A stretch of 64,000 nt of DNA, from the NCBI GenBank assembly GCA_016858145.1, contig JAEHOE010000002.1:1178001-1242000 (forward strand), given 5' to 3'. The translations under genes and the position numbers were made by a program. Each line of letters starts with the position of its first letter. Position 1 is the first letter of the stretch. Source of the stretch: Edaphochlamys debaryana. Its lineage: Eukaryota; Chlorophyta; Chlorophyceae; Chlamydomonadales. This document shows positions 44,820-57,000 of this stretch, one piece after another. The notes under the pieces are model-generated. The model searched no databases and was not told the DNA's origin. It was given only the letters and a program-made list of their open reading frames with translations.

Positions 44820-45704
44820 GTTCGCGACCGAAACGAAGTTTGCAGTCGCTGCGGGGCGAGTAGCGGTGTGGTCTGCAATAGTCGGGTGACGGCAAGGTGC
44901 AGTGCGTGCAACTGGAACTGAAGTAGGTGTCATCCGGTGGAAGTTGCCAGTTGCTGCTTGATTTGCACCCGTACCGTACGGCACACACACAGGCACCAGC
45001 TGCCTTGCCTACCACTGCCGTGCCGCTGCCTCTTGCCAGGAAGCATCAGGACAGGGAACGTGCCCCGACTCCCTCGAGGTCTGAGCGTCCTCTCTCCTTG
45101 AACCTTACAAACGAGCCGACGAGGTGACGAGCCCTGCTTCTCGGGAACCGTCTCAACCCCTTGGCTCTTCCTGTATGTGCCCTGGAACGTCTGCCAGTTA
45201 CACCCCGCCCGGCCGCCCACCCGCCCTTTGCCTATGTACCATTCCCAGTCGAGCACGCCCCTCTTGCTTTGCAGCATGGGCCCGGCGTGCCCCCGTTCTC
45301 CTTCATCCAGCCTCGAGGGTCGAGGCCCGACCCCACAAGCCAGCGCATCGGAACACAAAGACGTATGAACCATACTAAGACTGTGAAGGTCCCTCATCCG
45401 TAGCGCTCAAAGCCCCATGAAGCCATGAGCATGAGTGGTCTTCCCGCCAAACGCCGTTGCCGCCAAGCGATTCCCTAGCCTGGCTGGACTCTCTGCAAGG
45501 AGCCTCCAGCCCGCCGCACACGCAGAACGGCTGGCTCCAGCCCGTGCCTGCAAGGCCCACTGACTCCAGGCCTTCCACTAACAACAGCGGCTAGAAGGTC
45601 ACCAGCTTCACGACCTGTCACCTCAGGTCTGCATGCATGCCAACGCTGCAACCGGACACTGCGGCCAGGTCTTGCCAAGGCATGATGCGCCAGTCCGGAC
45701 GCAA
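44820..45704. other. Intergenic, SCAMP promoter and IFT20 3' flank
   Basis: 885 bp between two genes on the minus strand. TTACA (minus TGTAA) occurs at 45198-45202 and 45105-45109 and is likely the IFT20 polyadenylation signal. The rest would be SCAMP promoter. No extra gene seen. Confidence 0.5.
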
Positions 45705-46915
45705 CTAGACGTACGCCGCCCCAGAGCTGCTATCGGATAGCTTCTGGACTAGCAGCTCCTGCTCCGTCTTCACCTTGATGAGTGACTGCTCCTCCATCTG
45801 CAGCCTGCGTCAGGTCACGAACAGAGATGTGCACAGCTCGGTGAAGCTCAGAAGTGAAATTGCAGTAAAGTGTCCTGGTGCTCCCAGGGCAGCCGTTGCT
45901 GCGTCCACTCAAGCACCCATGACTCTTTCGCACTCCCTCTAATCCCAGGCCTTTCAGGGCCCTATGTTTACACGGGAGAGCGGCCTCACACTGCCCCTCA
46001 CCGTTCGAGCTCCTCCTGCTTCTCCGCAAGCATGCGCTCCTGCTCCTTCTGTTTCCGTTTGCGCTCCTGCGACGCGTTGGGTGGCGCGGCAACAAGGGGT
46101 AAGTCGCTCTCCAGGGCATACAGCAGACGGAACTGGCTGGCAATGCAGGACCCGTCTGCAAGCCACGCTCTGAAGCTGCACCCTCCGTGTACGAGGCTCC
46201 GTGCAGCTCGAGTTAAGGAAAGTGGCAGTTGCTCCCGGTCTTCCCTCGCGGATAGGCTGCTTTACGCATCTTCGCCCCCGCACGTCACACAAAGCGCACA
46301 CTGGGCAGGAGACGCATCGGTACTCCGTCGTGCAGACCCCCAGTATGCACCGAACCGCGGCGGCGTTGGTCCGCGCGACAACCACATCAACCCGGGCTGG
46401 TCTGCCCTGAACCGGGGGGGTGCAGGTATAGGGTCGGCCGGCGGGGCCCCTTGAACCCACCCACCTCGCTCAGGGCGGCCACTTTGTTGCGCAAACCGAT
46501 GGCTTTCAGCTTCTCCGCCTCTAGCCGGTCCACCTGTCGCGGACAGAACATGGTGCTCACTGCGGGGCCCGCGTGCAGGGCAACATGCGAGGCATCCTGC
46601 GTCCTAGCGCACCTGGTTGTCGATGGCTGACACGTATTTCTCCACCATGCTTTGTAGCGTTTGGATGTTGTTGATGAAGACATTCGTGTTGTCCTGCGCG
46701 GCAGCGAGCTTGGTACACGAATGCGACTAGGCGCGCGGCCCGCAGCCAAAGCACACCTGCAGCGACTTGGAGGAGTTGTACTTATCCACATCGAGGATGC
46801 GGACGTGGAAATCCTGCGGGCAAGGGCACGAGCGCGTCTTTTCCAAAGTCGCAGTGCGCGCAACGTCTTCGAGTCGCACCTCATCGAAGTAGACGCCACG
46901 GTCTGCAGCGTCCAT
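45705..46915 (-). CDS. IFT20: Intraflagellar transport protein IFT20
   Basis: Six exons: 46880-46915, 46757-46813, 46613-46693, 46465-46533, 46002-46066 and 45705-45804; 135 residues, the expected length for algal IFT20. The protein runs MDAADRGVYFDE, DFHVRILDVDKYNSSKSLQ, DNTNVFINNIQTLQSMVEKY, then LEAEKLKAIGLRNKVAALSE and a Lys/Glu/Gln coiled coil, ending LSDSSSGAAYV. The AEKLKAIGLRN motif is shared with vertebrate IFT20 (AENEKMKAIGARN as remembered). IFT20 is a small coiled-coil subunit of IFT complex B; in animals it also acts at the Golgi and carries ciliary membrane proteins. All junctions are GT-AG and phases agree. The gene is divergent from the cyclase gene across 1.1 kb. Confidence 0.97.
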
Positions 46916-48051
46916 TCTAAAGCTCTATGCTCCTAAAGCTCTGTCAAGTTCTGCTGCGGAGAGGCAGGTTCACTGACCAGCAGAAAGTTGCAGCACTGCT
47001 GTTGATAGTCCTCGCTGATGTTCAATAGCGTCTAGAGTAAGCACACATGAACAAGTCCCTGGCCTTGCGGGAGGACTCGCGCGCCGTATGGCACGAACCC
47101 CGAGCCCCGAGCGCCCCCGATTCTCGGGGGAGCCCAGAACCCGCATCCACCACCACACTCAACTTCCTGCAATGTAGCTGCTATATCAGAGGAAAAGCTA
47201 CGCACGTACCAGGTAGGACCTGAAAGGACACCGTACCGGAGCGGAGAAGAGTATGAGCGAGGGAGTACGGTAGGCACCTGGAAGGGTTTGAGACAGGGCT
47301 ATCTGAGGCGGTCCTGAGGCAGACTAGTGAGATGACAACATTGCAAGAGGCGGGAGAGGGCTCAGACCTCAGAGGGGGCCTATGCCAGGCAAACCAAGGA
47401 CGGGTCGGGGCGGGCCTTCGATGCAGGGGATTGCCTGATTGCCAGAGGCGCAAATGCTGCTAGTAGCAAGCGAACTGCAACCGCATGCAGCACTTGTGTA
47501 TCCAGCCCAAGGCTGAGCTGCATCCCCAGGGGGAGGCAAGGTCCCTCTGCTTGGAAGGGGCAGCGTCTCAACCAGAGCGGGTCTAGGCGGGTCTCCGCAC
47601 CAGCCCGCACAAGGGGTGACTCAAGGGGTGAAGCCGAAGGCCGATGCCCGTCACGCCGCTAAGACCTACTTAAGGCTTTGCGTCCTGTGCTGCCCTAATT
47701 CTCGCAAAGGCGTACCAAGAAACGCGACAGAAGTGTGGCATCATGTCTCTGGTGCCGAGAACAGCGGTGTTTACAACTGTAGATGCGTACGATCATAGAA
47801 ATGACGCGCGTTAAAATGCGATTGGAGGCTCCCAAACTTGTCCGGAAAGCGATTGGACGATTTTGTACAGGCACGAAGGGGGACGCTTGTGTCCTTACGC
47901 TCCCAATCAGTTAGACATCTTCGCGAGGCCCTTTGATAATACCATGTTAGCTCGGTGAAAGCTCTCTAAAGTCTGAAGTCAGAGCACGATGCTGAGCAGT
48001 AGGCAGCGAGCCCGGGGGCCACACTGGCCGAGAGCTGATTAAGCGCAGCAA
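46916..48051. promoter_or_regulatory. Divergent region, IFT20 / cyclase gene
   Basis: 1136 bp between the ATGs. It is less GC-rich than the surroundings toward its right end (about 47600-47960). No ORF with recognisable content and no clear promoter motif. Confidence 0.45.
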
Positions 48052-51000
48052 TGGTTGTGCGCCACACGGATGCAAGTGCTGTGGTGCTGCTGGTGCTGCT
48101 GCTCCTCGCCCTGGTGTGTGGGGCCTCGGCGCAGAGTCCAGTTCGCTGGACCCCGGAGTACCTGGCTTGCATCAAGAACTACACTCAGAGAGTAAAGTAA
48201 GCTGCGGGGCCTGACAAAGGGTCACAATGCCAAGGCGTGTCAGGCCAGGGAGTGTCGGCGTAATCCTTAGTTGCAGCGCGCGTGCTCGGGGGCTGCAATT
48301 GGCTTGCCCGGAAGAGCTGAGCTTGGGAAGTGCGTGGAGCGTCCGGATGGCGCGCCCGGCAGCCCTCTGGGCTGGCGCGGGACCGGCACGCTTGCGCCTA
48401 CGCGGATGGGGTCTCAGCTGCACGTATCGGAGCGTCGTCGGCGCGGCCTGGCGCTCACTCCTCGCTCAGGGGGCCCTGCCCGTCCCTCCGACCTTCAAAC
48501 CCTGCCCTTCCAATTCCCGCTCCCCCGATGCACGCACGCAGTTGCTCCCTGAGCGCCAATGAGGCGGGGGACCAAGTCACGGCGGTGTTGGCCAATTGTG
48601 CGGCTCCCTTCAACGGTCCCACGGGGCCGGTTGCCCGCCGCAAGGTGTGCACAGCTTCCGTACATCCGTTCGCCCTGGAAATGATGAGGAAAGGGCCCAG
48701 CCCCGCACGCTCGCCGGCATCACGCGCCAACAGCCAACAGCCGGGGCGTGGAAGGGCACAGAGGGACAGGGAAGGGCGGCCGGGGCAAGGAGCTCCGTTC
48801 CAAGCCCGTAGGCGGGGCCCCTTCCCGCGAGGTCCCGCCTGCAACAAGCGCCTCTCCGCAAGTCGTGACCCGCCCCGCCCCACCCCACCCCCTGCAGACG
48901 GTCAAACTACTGCAGCCAAGCAATGGTGCGTACGGCGAGGCCGGGGCGCGGAAAGCTGCTGGGCCCGCCTGGGCCCGAGCTTGGGCAGGGCGGGTCACCT
49001 GATGGGCCTGGCCCATGGGTCCAGAAACAGCTCTTCAGCATCGAAGAGCTTGCAGCCGCACCTCCCTGGCCCAGCTCGTCGTGTGGGAGCGTTTGCGTCG
49101 GGCGCCGCTTGCGCGAGCCTCCACGTGCCCCCGGATGCCCCTAAAGATAAGTTGTCCCCTGCCCTCCGCGCAGCTGTCACCAATGTGACCGTCATCCCGC
49201 TGACGGCCAACATCTCCAGAGGCATCGCGGTGGGAAAGGGCCGCGGCCGGGACTTGGGCTGCGGACTTGACTGCTCGCTGTACGGGCGGGGGGGGGGGGG
49301 CGGAGGAGCAGCCCCTGGCTTGGGCCATGGGGCGTGCAAGGGCGCGGAGCGGAGCGGCGGTGCTTGTTGCGTGGATAGCAATCCAGGGCGATGCCCGGGG
49401 CGCTAATCGAGGGTTGTTACCGCTCTACGTTTGGGCTGCGTAATACTACTCGCCGATCTTGCTGTACGGCTACGCTCTCATGCTACCGTGTCCGCTAGGC
49501 GCTAACTACCCTCCCCTTATCAACTGCGTGCAGTACCCGCTGGGCGTGGATGTGGTGGACTCTAGGCTGTGGACTCGGGAGCCTCTGCGGGAGTTTGAGG
49601 AGGACTCACCGCAGGGCGTGGTGAGGGGCTGGGTGGGCTGGGCTGGGGTGGGATGGGATGGGATGGGATGGGATGGGATGGGATGGGATGGGATGGGATG
49701 GGATGGGATGGGATGGGATGGGATGGGATGGGATGGGATGGGATGGGATGGGATGGGATGGGATGGGATGGGATGGGATGGGAAGGGAAGGGATGCAGGT
49801 GGGCTGGATGGCCATACGGAGGGGGTGGGGAGCAGGGCGATAACACAGGAAGAGGGCCTCTCCCCCAAAACCATAAACTCGGCCCCAGCCCCTCCCGACC
49901 CAGCTCTTGCCCTCCCCCGCGCCGCCTCACCCTTGGCCCACTCGTCATGCTCCCCCAACACCCTCTCAGCGCGATGCCTGGTTCCTGGATCCCGTACTCA
50001 CGGCCCAGATGGCGGACGAGCCCGTAAGCGGGCTGCTGGACATGAGTAAGCTTGTACTGCAGGATTCCAACTTGCAGTGGAACGGCTACAGCAAGCTGTT
50101 CAGGCGGTGAGGGGGCGGGGTGAGGAGCGGGGAGGAAGGAAACTGCAACACGAAGCGCGTCGCGAATCGTGTGGTGACGGAACGCAGCCGGAGACAAGGA
50201 CCACGCCCGAGAAATGCTCGGTCCACATCTGATGACCTGACATGTTTGCTCCCTCCCACCAGTTTTGCCTCCGTGTACGATGGAAAGGTGGTGGGGCTGC
50301 CTGTGTCTGCTGCCATCATGCTCTTCTATTACCGGTGGGGGAGGGGGGGTGGAGGGGGAGAGAAGAGGGTAAGTGCGTAGAGCAACGGGCCACGGGCGAG
50401 GGGAGGGGCTCTTGGAGGGGGGAGGTTAGTTTGGGGGAGGAGGGGAGAGGATGGGGGAAGCGGGGGTGGACGAAGAGGGCTCCGACGGGTGCAGAGCGAA
50501 GGGCAGTGGGGGACTTTTGAGGCCGCAGGAACCCGAGCCCCAGTCCCCCCAAGTCGCTGGGCAGCCTGCCCTTGCGCCTTGCACACACCCGCCCCCCACC
50601 TTCCTACCTCCCACTTCACTTCGACGCGACTTCTTCGCCCAGGGTTGTTGACCCCGCACGTGCCCCCCTCCTCCCTCCTTGCCAACCCCTCTCCCAGGCG
50701 GGACTTTTTCGATGAGCGCGGCATCCCCGTGCCCGCGACCTGGTGGGGCCTGGGTTGGGCCTGGGGTAGAGTTTGTTGGGCCTGGGTGGGCCCGGGCGGC
50801 GAACCCCTTTGGTACCTACCCCCACCACCCGTGTAGCGGCCGGGGCAGGGGTGCCTAGGGAACGGGTTCAGGGGGTCTGGGTCGGACCGGGGCCACAGTT
50901 TCCACGGTCCTGGGAGTCCTTGGGTGGGTGGGCGCTGGCGGTGCATTGTGGCACGGTGCGTTGGGCGGGGCCTAAACGTGCCACCAGCCGCCCAAGTCCC

Positions 51001-54000
51001 TCATCCCCCCCTCATCCCGCCTTCCCCTGCTGCAGGGAGGAGGTGCTGGAGGTGGCTGAGCGGTACAACGGCACCGATCTGGACGGCAGCGGGCGGGGGG
51101 CGTGGGGCTTCTGCATGCCCAAGCAGCCGGGTGAGGGGGCTGGCAGGCTTGGAAGAATGGGGAGAAGGGAGGTGATTGTCGACGATCGAAGGGCATGGGG
51201 TGTAAGGGTGTGGATACCGTATGGGAGGTGAGATCAAGGGCCGATCGGCTCTCAGGCCAGCGTCCGGACGGTGCGGCGCGGATGTGCGGTGCACGCCCCA
51301 ACCCGCGTACACCACAGCCCGCGCTGCCGGGGAACTCTACCGCACTTTGGGGGCGCTATGCTTCTCTGGCGCAGGCGGCGCGATCCCACCCAGCTTTCAA
51401 CACCCCCGCTCCTCCCCCCCCCCCCCAGGCTGTTACAACGGCTACACCTTCCAAGCCATCCAGGTGCCATTCATGCAGGCGCTGGGCACCCGGCAGGGCT
51501 TCCACTTCGACCCCGACTCCATGCAGCCGCTCATTGATTCGGAGGGTGGGATGGGCCTGGGCGGGCCTGGGCGGGGCCCGGGGAGGCCCTGAGCTGGGGA
51601 GCCGGGTGGGGGTGGGGGAGGGGGAGGGGGAGGATCTGGCCCGACTCCATGCAGCTGCTCATAGACTGGGAGGGTGGGATGGGGGGCCCCGGGGTGGGGG
51701 GTAGGGGGGATCAGTCGGGAAGGCATGGCAGTGGCGGCGGCAGGGAGAGACGTGTGCTGGGGTCGGAATCGGCGCTGAGGGTCAGGGCGGGTTGGGAGAT
51801 CAATCGAGGCGAGGGAGCAGACGAGCGCCAGAAGCAAGCGCAGCTCGAAACGGTACCGAGTTTCAAGACCGGAGGCGAATGCTTGGTTGGGCTGAGGCAT
51901 TGCGCTCACCAAAACCGTCGCCACCTCGCCTCTGCCGCCCCCAGGTACTCGAGTGGCGGCGCGGCTGTACCGCCGCCTGGCCCGCGTAACCGCGCCCTTC
52001 GACCAGGTCAACTGCCTGCCCGTTGCCATGCCGTTCATAACGGGCAACTGCCTCATGGCGGTTGGTACGACGCTGCACTTCAAGGTGCGGCTATGCCTTG
52101 TTCGCGTGAACGAGTTATACGGCTTGCCGCAACACGGCACAGACCCAGAAAGGCTTGCTCCCCCGTAACCCCCCTACCCCACGCCCCCCACCGCTCCCAC
52201 CTCGTCCTCCTTCCCCCAGTACGCCATGTTCAACAACGCCACTCGCGTTAGGGGCAAGACCGGCACCAGCATTCTGCCGGGCAGCACGCAGGTGGGTCCT
52301 GCGTGCGCGGGCGGTGGGCCCGTGGGCCTGGGGCCCGGTAGGGGGTTGCGCGCCTGAGCGGAACCCCCTCCCAGCATCCTGTCACGCTCACGCATGTTGG
52401 CGCTGAACGCGGGGCCAAGCACCCCGCCACCGCAGCCACTTGCCAACGTGGCCACGGCCCAACTGCCCCAACCGCTCACATGCACACGCAACCCAGTTCA
52501 ACCAATTGTAACCACGTGGCCCCACCCGACCGCAGGTCATGGAGCGAGACACGGGCCGCATGGTCCCCTGCTCCCCCAGCGCCTGCCCCTACGGCAGGGC
52601 GCACACGCTGCAGGTGCGCGCGGGGGAGGGCCGAGCTGGGTGGAGGGAGTTTGGCGTTGTCGAAGAGAGCGGTTGCCGATACCAGCAACAGCAGAGGGGA
52701 GCGGCTGTCTCGGGGCTCCAGACCCAGCAGGTGGTGCGCTCGCCGCGAAGCTGAACCTAATCGTTCACCCTTAGCTTGCACCCTGGAAAGCCGCTTCACA
52801 CTTACCTCGTCTCCTGCCCTTTGCCCCGCCAGAACGGCTCGACCGTGTGGATCAACTCGGCGCCCTTCGCCGGCCGCGGCGCCTTCACGTACGCCATCAA
52901 CCGCCGATCCGATCCGTACTCGCAGTACATGGCGTACCGCCTGTGCGCGCGGCGTGCCTACCCGGAGAGCATGTGGCCGTCGGTGCTCAACCCGGCTACT
53001 GGTGAGCGAGCGGGCTGGCTCGTGTGTTTGAGGAAGAGGCCGGGAAGGGCAGGGAATGGGAGCGGAAGGAGGAGGCCCTCGCCGACCTCCGCCTCTCTGC
53101 CCCTTTCCCCAGCCCCCCTTGCCGCACTCCGCCCCTCACCCACCCTGCTCTCGCTCTGCCTCACCGACCTCCCCCACTCCGCTCTCCCCTTCCCCGCCCA
53201 TCCCCCGCAGAGACCACGCCCGTGCGCTCCGACATGCTCTCCCCCGCCTCGCTGCCCCGATACACCCGCGCCAACTACCACCCCGATGACACGCTACTCT
53301 ACCTGGCGGCCATCTCGCAGAGCGTCGAGAGCGACAACCTCGCGCTCAACCTGCGCATCCACGGCGCAATCGACTACTAGTAAGCGATTATCGAGATAGG
53401 ACATTGTCGCGCCGCGCGCTAGCTCTGCAGCTTATCAACGTAACGTACATACCTGACCTGGGCCCGGGGGTAGCCAGGATGTAGAAGGTAGAAGGAGCTG
53501 TCGACAAAAACGCTAAGTCGAAAAGGGGATACAGCTTGTCCTGCTGAGCAGCCTTGGGTTGGCAGCTCCCGTTGTCAAGTCGTGAGCTTGAGCCCCCTCG
53601 GCCACTTCCACCCGCTGCAGCCTGGCGGTTGACGCCGCGGCGGTTGACATCACCGAGACCGACCGCCCCGTGGACGACATCGTCTCAACGGCGCAGTGGG
53701 CGGTTGAGAACGTGTACGCCAACACCAGCCGAGAGTGGCTCAAGCTGCGGTACTTCAAGAGGTGCGTGCGCGTCGCATCTTCCATGACTTTTAATTAACG
53801 CGGCGGCGCGGGGGCGACGATTGAGTGGGCCGTAGCATCTGGGTCGTGCTCTTTACTGCTCGTGCTTTGTTGGGTTGGGGCCTGCGCAGCTGACTCGTGC
53901 TATGTATCCTTGGTGCTGTGCCCCCCCTTTCAAAACAGTATCGAGCGGCCCGTGCCTGGCTCGCCGCCACCCGCCCCGGTGAGCCCCCGGGGCATGCAAT

Positions 54001-57000
54001 GCGGGATCTGACGGGGGTGACACAGAGCGTTGAGAGGCCGTGTGCGCGTCGCCACTGCATCCACTGCCCAATGACCTTGGACCGTGACCCCGCGGTGGCT
54101 TCCCTGCGCGTGCTCCTGCTGCTCTCAGGTCGAGTCGGGCGGTCTGGACGAGGCAACCAAGATCGGAGTGGGCGTGGGCGCGGGCGTGGGTGGAGCGGTG
54201 CTGCTGCTCGGCGTGTTTGCGCTGGTGAGCAATAAAACACACCCGGCCGCCCCCTGCCTCCTGCCTACCGGTACAAGCCCTCTGCCGCCCTCTGCATTCC
54301 CCTTGCTTTATGCACGGAGTGGGGACACGCCGTCACGTGCTCCGATCTTGCGTGTGCTCATTGCAGCTCGTGTGACACCCGCAACCCTTAACCCTACACC
54401 AAATCCCTGGCTTGCACGAGCAGCCCTTCACACGCTCCCAACCCCGCACCCGCACCCGCACCCCCGCAGGTGGCGGTGCTGCTGCAGCCTAACGCGAGCA
54501 GCGCACGGCGCAAGAGGGCCTACCTGCCGTACGCCTCACCCGAGTGCACCCTGCTAGTGACGGACGTGCAGGTGAGGCGGGTGGACGGGAGTTGTGGAGG
54601 CGGGCAGTGGTAGAGTCCACCGAGGGGAGCAGTGGCAGCTGGCCTGGTAGCACAGGCGGGGCGGGGCCTGGAGAGCCGACCAGGGAAGGGCGCGGCGGGG
54701 CGCCTGGGGGAGTAGGGGCGCGGACCGTTGGAGCAGTGAGCGGGCTTGACGGGACCGGGGAGCGTTCCCCACGCGGCCGGCCCCCTCTGCACCACGCATC
54801 ATTCTCCCCGCTACTCTCATCACCCCCCTCCGCCACCCGCCACCCCCCCGCTACCATCTGGGCTCTCCAAACTCTCACTCCAAACTCAAATTCCACCCCC
54901 TTCTGCCCCCTCGCAGAGCTCCACCTCCCTATGGGAGTTGCTCCCCGCCGAGGTGATGCAGGCCTCGCTGCAGCTGCACGACGCAATCATCCGCCGACTG
55001 CTGGCGCAGCACGGGGGTTACGAGAGCGCCACCGAGGGCGACTCCTTCATAGCGGCCTTCCCCACGGCCTCGGCGGCGGCGCGCTTCGCCTCGCACTTGC
55101 AGGCGCGTGGGCGTGTTGGTTGGGCGGTGTGCCTAGCGCTCCGGAAGTGTTAAGCCGGGGCGGCTCGAGTTGTGGGATTGGAATTGCCGTTATACGGTAT
55201 GGCGCCGGTCTCTACTCGTGCAGCCATCATGGGGCGCGAGGCCGGTGCCGGTGCATGCCGTGGACTGGTGGCCCTGGACGCCGGGTGTGGCTACGGCCTG
55301 CGATGCTTGGCCTCTGACTGCTGCTGCTGCCCGCTCTTCATGGTTTTGCTGCGCCTCCAACTGCAGGCGGAGTTGATGGTCGCAGAGTGGCCTGCGGCTC
55401 TTCTGGAGGCAGACGTCTGCCGGCCCGTGCACGCGCTAGCCAGGTAGGGACTGGCCGTGGCAAGGCTGCCTCGACTGGTTCAACAGCATGCTGTCCTGCT
55501 GGCTGGCCCATGCTCTGAGGGTGGGGACGGGGTCGTCTCCTTCCAGAGCGGAGCCACGCGTCGCTCACGCTCCCGCCCCAAACGTGCCCCACGTCCTCCC
55601 GTTCCCGTAGAGCGCCCAAGGAGGTCCAGGCCCTCATTTACGGAACGACGGGACTGGGCGGCTCCATTTACGCCACGGGCGCCAGCTGCCGCAACGGCCA
55701 CGCCGGTGGCCACGCCAGCGGTCCGGCTTCCGGCCCCCTGACTCGCGTCTCTTCGTCTTCCTCCTTCACGAGCGCCCACGGCGGCCTGGGCCCCACCACA
55801 AACACCGGCGCCGCGCTCTCGCCAACCGAGCTGACGTCGGTTGCCTCGTGTCCGTACCCACGTGCAATCACCAACACGGGCGCCGCAGGTACGACAGCCG
55901 CCGCCATGGGCTCGGCTGCGGGCCGGGGCACGAGCACGGGCACGGGCTCTTCGCTGCCGGGCAACGCGCAAGCGCTGCAGCCGCACGGCCGCCCCTGCAG
56001 CTCAGCCAGCCTCACACGGACGCCCCCGCCGCTCTCGGTCGCGCGCCGCGTCGCGCCGTCACGGTCTCGGTCGGTCCTGCCCGTCTCAAGCTCAGCGGAG
56101 GTCCGCGGCAGCGAGGGCAGCACGCACGGGGGCCACGCCGCCGCCGGTGCCACCCTCAACTCGAGTGGCTCCCGACACACCAACCGCTCGGCGCTGTCGC
56201 GGCGGCTGACGCCGCCGCCTCCTCTCACGGCGCTGAGCGGCCCCACGCCGCCGCCCACGCCGCCGGTGGGCGAGCCAGAGCCGGGCAGCGACGCACCCCA
56301 CACACCGCCGGCGCACTCGGCTAGCCAGCACCTGACGGCGGGGCTCCACACGACGCTCGGTCTGAGCTCGGGCCAGGTTTGCCCGCTGTCAGAGCAACGG
56401 TCGGGTTCGCTGTCGCTGCCGCGCCTCAGCGGCAACGGCGGCGTGTGGTCAATGCGGGGCCGCGCGCTGCTGCAGCAGCAGCAACAGGACAACCAGCATT
56501 GCAGCCAGCAATACCAGCAGCAGCGGAGGGGGCGGCGTGCGCTGTACTCTCCGGCGGGTGCGTTCGCGAGCCCTGAGGTGGCCGCCGCAGCCACAGCGGC
56601 GGCGGCAGCGGCGGCGGCGGCGGTCAGGAGTGGCGGCGGCGGCGGCGCAAACGTTTCGGACGGTTGTGATGACACGGACGGGGCCCTGGTCTCGGATCAC
56701 ATGCCGTACGATTCGACGGCGATCACGGGGCCGGCGGCGGTCATGACGGGTGACGTACAGCTGCATGGCACCTCGGAGCCTGGCGAGCTCACCTCTATGA
56801 CTCACTCGCAGCACCTCTCCCTGTTATTTGGGGGCAAGATCACAGACGTTGGGGTCAGTGGCGGCGGCGGCGGTGGTGGCGGCGGCGGCGGCGACGGCAC
56901 AGAGCCCCTGATGAGGCGCGGGTCCTCCCTGCTCCGCGGCGCGAGCGTTACGGCGGCGCGGCGCGGCGCCGGCGCGCGATCATTGATGACGTCATATGTC

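Noticed and set aside
48330..49406. 358-codon plus-strand open frame
   Set aside because: It bridges introns of the cyclase gene and has no domain; the short exons 48898-48925 and 49174-49229 in another phase fit the solute-binding domain better.
49444..49533. Open stretch coding for a hydrophobic YYSPILLYGYALMLP-like peptide before cyclase exon 4
   Set aside because: No acceptor AG is available at its left end and a stop precedes it in frame; a good branch-point-like CTAAC and pyrimidine tract put the acceptor at 49533 instead.
49649..49783. Tandem array considered as a CRISPR-like or protein-coding repeat
   Set aside because: It is a simple pentanucleotide microsatellite with no spacers, lying inside a eukaryotic intron.
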